A stretch of 24,401 bases of DNA, from positions 1-24,401 of the forward strand of contig NMRA01000539.1 in NCBI GenBank assembly GCA_002633005.1, given 5' to 3'. The stretch comes from Phoronis australis. Taxonomy: Eukaryota > Phoronida > Phoronidae. Below, one piece after another: positions 17,101 through 24,401 of the stretch. Each line of letters starts with the position of its first letter. Within the stretch, counting starts at the first letter, position 1. The translations under genes and the position numbers were made by a program. Under the pieces are notes generated by a model. It was not told the origin of the DNA and made no database searches. It saw nothing but the letters and a program-made list of their open reading frames with translations.

Positions 17101-20100
17101 ATGTCGATAAAAGTCGTTTCGAGTCCATGATTCAAGTAATACTTAGGTGGTCTACTAATTCTTGCACATTTTTATGCGCCCACATATTTATATGTGGACG
17201 CATTATGCCGTCATCTCTGTCCGTCCGTCCGTCCGGGCGGCGTCCGTCCGGCGTCTGGCGTCCGGCGTCCGCTGCTCTATCTCCAAAACCCTTTGACATA
17301 CGTTCATGAAATTTGGCACATATGTTCCATTCATGAATGGGACGGCATTTGCGAACTTTCGGACGGATCCGACTACCGGTGTGCCCCCTAGTGGCAATTT
17401 TAATTTTTTTACGCTTACCTTTGTATCTTCACAAGTCCTTATTGGATTTTCATGAAATTTGGTATGTAGGCACCTATTAGTGAGATGACGCTATCCTCCC
17501 GTTTTCAGATGGATTCGACATAGTTTGCGCCACCTAGTGGCCATTTTTAGTGTNCATTTTGTCACATTTGTCAACAAAAGTGAGAGTTAACTTAAAGACA
17601 ATTTTATTTTATTAATAGATGGTTTATACTGATATTTTCAAACAAAGCAATTGGACATTTTTTGTTTTCTACCGCATTGTTTGAAAAAAAATTACTCATT
17701 TTGGTCGTTATGTATGTGCAAAATCAGCAAACATTTCCACCTTGCTTTGTACTTATCCATGCAAGACTGCATAAAATGGGAAGTCGCGCAAGGGCGTTTA
17801 GAAGCGATATTTTGAGGGGCAGTTACCCAAATCATCAGTTCAGGTCAGGGAGTTTATGTCGATACAAGTCGTTTCGAGTCAATGATTCAAATAATACTTA
17901 GGTGGTCTACTAATTCATGCACATTGTATAGTGTGCTATTTTTACATGTGTTTGGGAAACCTGACTTTTCCTGCAGGTGGGCCTTAACAAAGACATCAGT
18001 ACCTGAACTATTAAAAGTGAAAATTCAGAGAATTCGAGTCTGGAGATTTTGCCAAATGTGGGTGAAAACCCTGACAAATGTATAAGTAATGCTTAGTGCC
18101 GTTTACAATAAACATTTCTAAATGGGTTCTTGTACAGCTATTGCAAGACTGACAGTTGCCTTATTTATGTATCACCTCACTGACGGGTCTACATATTGAG
18201 TAAAGTATTTACAAAACTGTAGAAAGTGTGCATCATATTTTTTGAAAGCGGAAAGCCTTTTGATTTTTTTATGAATAGTTTATTGGTATAAGTAGCATTA
18301 CAAATTTTACGACACGCACACGTACACGCACACACACACACACACTCTGCTATAGGGAGAACAGCATAAAGAGAATCCATAAGTGTACACCTGTACAAAA
18401 ATTTCTTTTGATTACAATTTTTTTAAATTTGTATTTTTCTGCATTGTAGTAATAAAGAATTTGTATTTTCGTTGGCAACTTCAAAAATTGGGATGAAGAA
18501 TTTTCAGTCTTCTTTTGTATATGTTTAGTTTTCCCAGACTTATTATAAGTTATATATTTTTGGTCCATCAAATTTCCCCCAAAAGCTTGACCCGTTTTTT
18601 GACAAATTCACTCCCTAAATGACGGAAAGCCTGTAGAATTTGATTTTTTGGTCACGTGACCAAGTAAGTATTTATAGGCTTACATTTATTCTCTTCTTGT
18701 TTTGCACAAAAATAATAATTGCCAATTTTTCTTTTTAATGGCTTAGCTGACTACCTTACTACAAATAGTGGAAACTAAATGGCTTCTACACAGTACATAC
18801 AAACCATGCTAGTAATAAACTAAAAACTTCTTTATCATTATTTTTGTGAAGAAATTTGACAGAATTTCACTTGTAGTCCATATTTTGCGCCAAATGAGTG
18901 AAAAATTACCCCAAGTCGGAAATTTAGATCTGTGCTCCACACGACTATTTCGGAAAGTGATTGAATCTCGTTTGAGCAAAAATCCGAGTCGGAAACAGCA
19001 TGAGACTGATTCTGTCTGAAATTGCCTAAATCAAAAGTAGGCTTTTGACAGAAGGCACGGGTTTGTTACTATCATCAAACACCACTATTCGCGACACCAT
19101 TTACATCTTCATGTGTGTTCAATTTTTCAGCATGTCCTCATTATTTTGCATGAACAAAAGTAAATCGTATGTATTCAATGTATTTACTCGTCTTCGAAAT
19201 ACCTTTTCCATCAAAGCGATGGTTCTACGTTTGTCACTATAGTTAGTTAATAAACGGTATGAGAAAAATGCTTTGTTCTAACTGAAGCCTGTTGTCACAT
19301 CATGCGCCGTTTTGTCTCTGCAGGTGGCAACGCCCTTCTCATTCACACATGGGGAAGAAAGACTGGTCCATACATGCAGGCATTGCATTTTTTCTTTGGC
19401 CTTGGAGCGTTCATTGCACCGCTGATTGCAGCACCGTTTCTTGCTACAAACGTCCCACCAGTGACCAACAATTTCACCAACATCACCAACAACATCACCT
19501 ACGACATCACCAATGGTTCGACCTTTCAAAATATGTCATATAATAGCACAACGCTGTCCTCTACAATGGTTGTTTCAACAACGGTGCTAAACAGTATTTC
19601 CCTCAGCAATGCGCCAACCACGACAGCTACTAAGGGGAAGAGGGACGTGCGCAGTGCAAACAATGCAATGGTGCAGTGGGATTTAATGCAAGACCTGATG
19701 TCCCGACGAAAACGGGATGCAGGAGAAAAAACGCCAGTTCACTCGACAACTCAAACGCCACCTTTAACGACCACATCACAGCTTGTATCTCCGAATGTTG
19801 TTCAACATTTGAAAGGCAGTTTAGTGACTAAGTTGAAGAACCTTGACCTTGATCGTTCCGAATTTGCTTACGTGACCATTTCCGCTCTCATGTTGTTCAT
19901 ATCGTGTCTCTTCTGGTTCAGCTGTTGCCAAGATCACTGCTCGATCATCGCTGTACGTAGCCATGAAGCTATGGAGATGTTGCGTAAAGAAAGCCGCTCA
20001 TTTAAGATTCAAATTCTTTTGCTCATTTTTATTTTCTACTTCAGCTACAAAGGTTTGGAAATCACATTTGGACAGTTTATCCCTACGTTTGTGAAGACGC

Positions 20101-20765
20101 GTTTTGGCTGGTCAGAAGAAAAAAGTGCTTTCGTTGTTGCCCTCTTTTGGGGCATGTTTGCACTTACACGGGCTCTGTCAATCTGTTTTGCCAAGTGTAT
20201 CGGCCCAACAAAGATGTTGATAATTGATTTAGGGATTTGCTTCATTGCCCTTCTAGTTATGATAATAGGACTCAAGAATCCGTTTTCTAATGCAGAGCTA
20301 GTAATTTGGTCAAGTTCAGCGCTGTTTGGCATGGGGCTCGCTTCCATCTTACCCACAGGGTTCACTTGGGCGGAGCGATACATGGAAGTCACGGGCAAGA
20401 CAACTTCAGTGTTTGTGGTCGGCTCTGCACTGGGCGAGACCATTGTTCCTCTCATTACAGGCTTCATTATGGACCGTGAGAAGACAGGGGCAATGTCGAT
20501 GGTGTATGTACTATCTGGGTGTTATTTTCTGTGTGCCATCGTCTTTATTTTCCTGCAGAACATGGCTTCTCGGCAAGGCGAGAGACCTTCTGTTACTTCC
20601 AAGCCGGCGTCATCGCACGCTGCCGCATTGAATGACGAACACATAGAAATGGAACCTGTCCGAGGGGACAGTGTCGGGAAGAAAAAAGTGACGTTCAACA
20701 TGAGTGAAAATAACGGTCCGAGAAATAAACTAAAAAAGCTCATTGCCGGCCAAAAGGCAGACTAG
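14046..20765 (+). CDS. MFSD4B: MFSD4-family sugar/solute transporter, MFSD4B/NaGLT1-like (3 exons, complete)
   Basis: Join of 14046-14168, 16537-16822 and 19324-20765 gives 616 residues. It is predicted to be a 12-TM major facilitator of the plasma membrane. TM estimates are 31-52, 66-88, 95-113, 118-138, 156-176, 317-338, 364-388, 404-426, 432-452, 462-481, 496-519 and 525-547, with a cytosolic C-tail 549-616. Family-like motifs are FLGIGMCIAIPGPTL, ARALGYLAGSVSGG, MGIVDTGGN, MQALHFFFGLGAFIAPLIA, LFWGMFALTRALSI and GSALGETIVP. DTGGN and WG--K--PHMQALHF-type residues favour MFSD4B (sodium-dependent glucose transporter 1) over MFSD4A, although PLIAAPFL resembles MFSD4A. Human members are about 515 residues; the extra length is a 140-residue glycosylated loop (179-317) between TM5 and TM6. 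The substrate is inferred from family only. Confidence 0.9.
14169..16536 (+). other. MFSD4B-like intron 1
   Basis: 2.37 kb from GTAAGT to TTTCTTTTCAAG. A 17-mer AAAGCCTGTAGAATTTG at about 14665 recurs in intron 2 at about 18625, pointing to a dispersed repeat. No coding sequence is needed here: exons 1 and 2 join without loss relative to the family. Confidence 0.85.
16537..16822 (+). CDS. MFSD4B: MFSD4B-like exon 2: TM1-TM4
   Basis: 286 nt, residues 42-136 plus one base of Gly137. The acceptor is TTTCTTTTCAAG|GGCATG and the donor is GACACAG|GTTAGT. It carries the end of TM1 (GMCIAIPGPTL), an extracellular loop with sequon N60-V-T, TM2, a motif-A-like loop (SGGMLFDWLNQ), TM3 and TM4. The intron interrupts the conserved DTG|GN motif. 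Confidence 0.94.
16940..17170. repeat. Local duplication, copy 1 (before the N)
   Basis: Starts CATTTTGTCACATTTGTCAA and ends ATTCTTGCACATT. It matches 17555-17925 with roughly eight differences by eye, apart from about 140 bp present only in the second copy. The two copies flank the inserted repeat at 17171-17553 and the N at 17554. Confidence 0.9.
17381..17394 (-). promoter_or_regulatory. CTCF-like motif CCACTAGGGGGCAC
   Basis: Full match on the minus strand to the bilaterian CTCF core consensus CCASYAGRKGGCRS. It lies inside the inserted repeat. A second full match, CCACTAGGTGGCGC, is on the minus strand at 17527-17540. Confidence 0.5.
17527..17540 (-). promoter_or_regulatory. CTCF-like motif CCACTAGGTGGCGC
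   Basis: Second full match to the CTCF core in the same repeat, 146 bp from the first and in the same orientation. Confidence 0.5.
17554..17554. other. Single ambiguous base N (assembly join)
   Basis: The only non-ACGT base in the window. It lies exactly where one copy of the local duplication begins, which suggests a contig join. Confidence 0.9.
17555..17925. repeat. Local duplication, copy 2 (after the N)
   Basis: Begins at the base after the N, 615 bp from the matching start at 16940. It has an extra segment at about 17702-17840 absent from copy 1. After 17925 it continues into sequence that in copy 1 is displaced by the inserted repeat. Confidence 0.9.
18316..18345. repeat. (CA)n microsatellite
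   Basis: ACGCACACGTACACGCACAC followed by a pure CA run, in intron 2 of the MFSD4B-like gene. Limits are approximate. Confidence 0.85.
18648..18663. promoter_or_regulatory. 16-bp palindromic E-box TTGGTCACGTGACCAA
   Basis: A perfect palindrome containing GTCACGTGAC, the consensus for MiT/TFE (CLEAR) and USF bHLH-zip factors. It lies in intron 2 of the transporter gene, 674 bp before exon 3. A role as an intronic enhancer is conjecture. Confidence 0.45.
18931..18983. repeat. Dispersed repeat, copy 1
   Basis: GCTCCACACGACTATTTCGG to CTCGTTTGAGCAAAA resembles GCTCCACACACTATAACTAT to CTCACTTGAGCAAAA at about 22970-23024. Same orientation and moderately diverged. Family not recognised. Confidence 0.6.
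19324..20765 (+). CDS. MFSD4B: MFSD4B-like exon 3: TM4 end to stop
   Basis: 1442 nt, residues 137-616, stop TAG at 20763-20765. The acceptor is TTTTGTCTCTGCAG|GTGGCA, phase 1. One large exon holds TM5, the long extracellular loop, TM6-TM12 and the tail. The loop contains six N-X-S/T sequons in 25 residues (N186, N189, N193, N200, N206, N210), a Thr/Ser-rich stretch, KGKR at 240-243 and RRKR at 264-267. The tail is Ser-rich then basic (KKKVTF, NKLKKL) and ends AGQKAD. An open frame of 140 codons on the opposite strand is a shadow. Confidence 0.95.
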
Positions 20766-22561
20766 ATTGTGAGTGTTCAGTTAATTTCTGAAAGCAGATT
20801 TAAATTTGTGCAACATCTTTCAGACTGTTGTCCTTTGATGGGTATTGTACATTCAGGTCCTAAGTTTTTCTGTGAAAAGTATGTTTTTGATGTTCATGAC
20901 ACTACTTTAAACAGCCTGTATGTTGTACCATGAACATGTCAAAAATGGTTCCTACAGGTTGTACCTGGGCTGTCAGAGGTTAGTACTTTAGATTTTGTGA
21001 TTGGGCTATTAATCACTGTGAGTTATTGGCTCTGTGTCTGATCTGGCCATTGGATTCAGACTCCCAACAAGCAGCATTTTTATGGTGCGGCCACAAATAT
21101 ATCTGGGGCCATATTATGTGAGTTCAGGTACTGTATCCAGAATGGAACCATTACTATGGGACATTATTGGATCTGTTTAGATTTCAATGTTAAATTCTTA
21201 ACTGAAGCACTTTGGCCTTAAAAACATGACTATACTCATTTGGTCTCGAGTCTTTAATGACTGCAACAAGTCACTGGCAATTTGTACCTGTGCCATTTTT
21301 TAAATTGATTTAGGGTTGGCCAATCCCTATAAACTCTGGTTTGTTTGTTTTTTTGAGTAGCTGATTGTTCTTATGTTCTTGATGGTAACTGATCGTCTTC
21401 ATTTTTAGTCATCTAAAGAAGTTGAAATGCTACTTTACAGAGTCAGACATAGTGCATGTGGAATTCTGGGAATGTGAATGAATTACACCCAATATGGGTA
21501 ATTACAGCGAGTTCTGACGGAATTTTTATGAGGAGGCTGATAGGACTTCCATACATAAGCAGATCAGCCACTAAAGCGAGCACTGGCCAGGTGTGGTATT
21601 TGTGGTCTTGTGAATAACTTTGTATGGTAACCCCTATCATGTAGATTATCATGGTGGGATGTAACCAATCGGTCTTCAACTGGGACGTCATGTGACCACT
21701 GTATTAAAGGTGAACTTTGATTTTCAAGCAATATTTTTCCATTATTTGCTCAATTATTTGAATATTAATTAGTTTTGATTTATTGTACATTTCTGTATAT
21801 TGCTTAATGCTAAATTTTCATTTCCTATTCCTTTTGATGAGAATCTCTAGGTATTTGATTGTGCAGGTGTTTTGGGTAGGAATGATACATGATTGTACAT
21901 TATAGGTATTTTAAGTTCAGAAGAGGAGTCAACTAGAGTTCAATTAAGACTCAACAATGTGAGACTTGTCTTGACATTTCTCTTTGATAGGTTTTCTCGT
22001 ATGTTTTTGTTTTTAGTTGTTCTTAAAGTTTGATTGTGAAGGTCACTCTCATTTCAACATAGATGAGTGATCATGTTGTGTACATAGAAGGTACATATTG
22101 CTCTGGACAGTTCCTGGGGGTTCTTGTGTCTAGACCAGTCTTTGGGGTGTTTGGACTGTGACAATTTCATAGTTCTCATGGTAACTTGAAATGGCCTTTA
22201 CATTAAAGTGGGACTTGTGCTTACCGGTGGTGCATTAGTTACTTACCAGTTTAGCCAGTGACATTAGTGAAAAATTCAAGTCGCTGTTCAGAGTGTATAT
22301 AACAGGAGATTTCCCTATAGGAATATACAAAGTTTCTTCAAATCACAACTAAAATAATGGCGTAAAGTGTCATTTTTTCATTTTTCAAACACTCGCTGTA
22401 TTGACAAAAATGTTTCAAATTTCATTCTGTGGTTGTTGATGACAGCCATAACACATTAACTAATCCAGTGAAATTGTCTTCTTGTTCACTTTTGTCGAAA
22501 ATTTTGATAAAGTAAAATGTCACTGTTGCGCCATTTTATGACCTAATGTGAAGAAATGTTA

Positions 22562-22575
22562 CCAATAGGGGGCGC
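22562..22575 (+). promoter_or_regulatory. CTCF-like motif CCAATAGGGGGCGC
   Basis: One mismatch (A for C/G at position 4) to the CTCF core consensus, in the probable 3' UTR of the transporter gene. A weaker copy, ACACTAGGTGGCGA, is at 22892-22905. Confidence 0.4.
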
Positions 22576-22969
22576 TTGGGTGTGACTTGGTGGGAGATAA
22601 TTTGCAAGCAGAAGAAGAGTTAGTATCTAGTAGCCATACATTGTAAATAATGGTACAGTGCTGCTACCCCATTGTCATGTCCAACTTCGTTGTGAAGGCC
22701 AAAAATTGAATCAAAATTGAAGCTACCATAAAGCCTGTGTTCCGTCCATGAAGGGAACTTTTCATTTAGACTGTTTAGTGTTGCATGATTGTTCTCAACC
22801 TGTTCCTTACTCAGATAAGAGGTCATTTCTGGGTTTGCAAAAAATTAAGAGTCCGATATTCCTCGAGAGACCGTGTTTGGGGCATAAAACGACACTAGGT
22901 GGCGAGCCTGAGTCTGGGGTCTGCTTCATGAAAGTGGCTGGAAATTGAAGTCAGAAATTTGGTCTTACG

Positions 22970-23024
22970 CTCCACACACTATAACTATTTCTGAAAATTA
23001 TTAAATCTCACTTGAGCAAAAGTG
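22970..23024. repeat. Dispersed repeat, copy 2
   Basis: Partner of the repeat at 18931-18983, with similar order of blocks and spacing. Flanking similarity is weak, so the element's true ends are unclear. Confidence 0.6.
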
Positions 23025-23334
23025 CAGTCGCTGAGAATGTGCACACAAGTGGTAGTTAAGGAGATGATTTCTGAAAATTATTTTCATGCTGCGATGCTTT
23101 CTTAATTGTTCGTCTAAACCTTTAACAATTTTGAATTGGGTGCCTAGGACCAAGTTTCATGTTACAAACTTGAAGGTATTTCATGTGCAATCCTAGCTTT
23201 TCCCTGCACTGTCTTGTGTTCAGTGCTTATTGGTTAACTATTTTCAGTCTCAACTGAGGGAAATTTGGTGTAATTCATAACTCCTTGCTTTCAGTTAGTG
23301 GCGTTGTTGAAACAGTGATTTTGACTTGTTGATT

Positions 23335-23340
23335 AATAAA
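23335..23340 (+). terminator. Candidate polyadenylation signal AATAAA
   Basis: Canonical AATAAA, the first on the plus strand after the MFSD4B-like stop codon, with TG/T-rich sequence nearby downstream. Assignment to this gene is by position only. Confidence 0.4.
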
Positions 23341-23553
23341 TGATCTTAATATGGGGCTTTTTTATCCGTTTATCAAAATGGTTTAGTTTCTTGAAAAAGA
23401 ATTGACTGTACTTTGAATCCAATTTTCTTAAAGGTATCCAATGCTATGCTCGTTAATCGATCCTTGGCGATTGTTTTTTTCATTTTATTTTTTATTTATT
23501 TTTTCCCAATTCCAAGATTAAAAGATGACTGTAGTAATAGTAATGCAGCAGTT

Positions 23554-23949
23554 AACCGGTTCTAACATACAAATAGAACTCGCGTTTGCCCGAGTTGCGC
23601 GCCAAAAAAAAGCTGATTCATATTTATTGTCGAAAAACGGAACGTTCAAAAAATAGTCCGTTCTCGCTCTAAACCTGCGTTGTAATTGTACTCCGCGGCA
23701 TCATTCAGATGTACTTATTTCGTACAAGTTTGCCATATTTAACAGTATTAAATTTGGGTCTGACCAAGTTAAACCCGGTTTAATACAGGTCTAAAGAATA
23801 TAGACATAGTTGGTGAAATGAAACCTGACCAGGTCTAAACTGGAGTTAAACCAGGTTTTACTAGATCACTGTTCTAAAAGTTAAACCACCTTTATAAAAT
23901 GCAGATTATCTTTCAACCTGGTCTAAGTCCAGTTTAAACCAGGTTTAAA
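23554..23949. promoter_or_regulatory. Cluster of AACC(N)GGTT palindromes (Grainyhead/CP2-like)
   Basis: AACCGGTT at 23554-23561, TTAAACCCGGTTTAA at 23769-23783, AAACCAGGTTT at 23848-23858 and TTTAAACCAGGTTTAAA at 23933-23949, plus half-sites such as AACCTGGTC. These resemble Grainyhead/CP2 family sites. The last three sit in repeat-like sequence with shared GGTCTAA-type words, so a decayed inverted-repeat element is an alternative. Confidence 0.4.
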
Positions 23950-24388
23950 AAAACACTTCTATGAAATCCGCTGGTAATGTCCACATACTGCAAGAAGTTC
24001 AAAAAGTCACCAACTGAGGGTGATAACAGAACAAAATCTTGGGCATGCATAAGGTGATTGATGTACGCAGGAGATAATACACAGGCAATCGTACAGTCAT
24101 CCTAAGGTGAGCCAAGTCCATCCGTGTACACATTGGAAAAGTTGCCCGATCTTGTCTTATGCTATTTGAAGCTTAGAAGAATGTTGACCGAAATGGACTT
24201 TTCACTGATGGAGACTATTCGACTTGAGATTATAGTTCGCTTCGGTGTATTAGGCTAATTATTACCGTGTTAATGTTAACCAAGAAAACAGATACTTCAA
24301 CTTTAAAAAAGTACCCACCTCTAGTTATTAAAATGACATCATGAAACCGTTAGATTCTAGGAGCGGCGCCGCACCATGGGGGGCTCGC
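23950..24388. other. Right-end sequence, nothing seen
   Basis: No exon or repeat recognised. GC-rich bases appear from 24361 (GAGCGGCGCCGCACCATGGG). Confidence 0.4.
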
Positions 24389-24401
24389 CCCCCCCCCCCC
24401 C
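24389..24401. repeat. Terminal C run
   Basis: About 13 consecutive C at the very end, directly after GGGGGGCTCG. Probably a homopolymer at a contig or gap edge. Confidence 0.6.

Larger units (their letters stand above)
17171..17553 (+). mobile_element. Palindrome-headed non-coding repeat with GTCC run
   Basis: Starts with a hairpin, ATGCGCCCACATAT (17174-17187), loop TT, ATATGTGGACGCAT (17190-17203), one mismatch. A (GTCC)n/GGCGTCC-rich run follows at about 17218-17270, and then CTATCTCCAAAACCCTTTGA and TTCATGAAATTTGG twice (about 17306 and 17448). It includes two CTAG-centred motifs (17381-17394 and 17527-17540). It is absent from the second copy of the flanking duplication, so it is an insertion, and is cut by the N at its right side. 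Confidence 0.7.
16823..19323 (+). other. MFSD4B-like intron 2
   Basis: 2.50 kb from GTTAGT to CTCTGCAG. It contains an (ATA)n tract at about 16871-16889, a local duplication around a single N, an inserted repeat (17171-17553), a (CA)n tract at about 18316-18345 and a perfect E-box palindrome at 18648-18663. Confidence 0.85.
20766..23340 (+). other. Probable 3' UTR of the MFSD4B-like gene
   Basis: There is no convincing coding potential after the stop at 20765. The first canonical AATAAA on this strand is at 23335-23340, which would give a UTR of about 2.6 kb. An ATTAAA variant at about 21703 could give a shorter form of about 0.9 kb. The stretch includes a CTCF-like motif at 22562-22575 and one copy of a dispersed repeat at 22970-23024. 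Transcript end is inference. Confidence 0.4.

Noticed and set aside
20045-20467. 140-codon frame antisense to exon 3 of the transporter
   Set aside because: The sense strand encodes conserved transmembrane segments; this is a shadow frame.

Overview
This window is genomic DNA from an intron-containing animal, not a prokaryote. Both genes are split by GT-AG introns and both encode recognisable metazoan proteins. The intervening DNA is AT-rich and full of short dispersed repeats, hairpin elements, minisatellites and a LINE tail. A single N with near-identical copies on either side suggests a highly heterozygous genome. A marine invertebrate is my best guess; I cannot name the species.

Left half, minus strand (about 9615 down to 3077): the 5' part of an ILVBL/HACL2-like gene, a thiamine-diphosphate enzyme of the acetolactate-synthase-like family (2-hydroxyacyl-CoA lyase 2). 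Six coding exons with compatible phases give about 236 residues: an N-terminal membrane anchor and the start of the thiamine-diphosphate PYR domain with its catalytic Glu. The rest of the protein lies beyond the left edge; I find no exon in 1-3076. The introns hold a 23-bp minisatellite that runs into the exon 4 donor, a 365-bp foldback element, and a repeat at 1440-2325 with promoter-like ETS, YY1 and NRF1 motifs.

Middle (9616-14045): a 4.4-kb divergent intergenic region. It holds two copies of a tRNA-derived SINE-like repeat, several hairpins, a YY1-like motif, the 3' end of a LINE with an (AAAT)n tail, and a 32-bp minisatellite of about 12 units about 200 bp upstream of the next start codon.

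Right half, plus strand (14046-20765): a complete three-exon gene for a 12-TM major facilitator transporter of the MFSD4 family, closest to MFSD4B/NaGLT1 by remembered motifs, 616 residues long. The long extracellular loop between TM5 and TM6 has six N-glycosylation sequons and two dibasic processing-like sites. Intron 2 contains the N and its flanking duplication. A 3' UTR of up to about 2.6 kb may end at AATAAA 23335-23340.

23341-24401 has a cluster of Grainyhead-like palindromes and ends in a run of C that is probably an assembly edge. The two genes are an ER lipid-metabolism enzyme and a solute transporter. I see no functional link between them beyond head-to-head arrangement.
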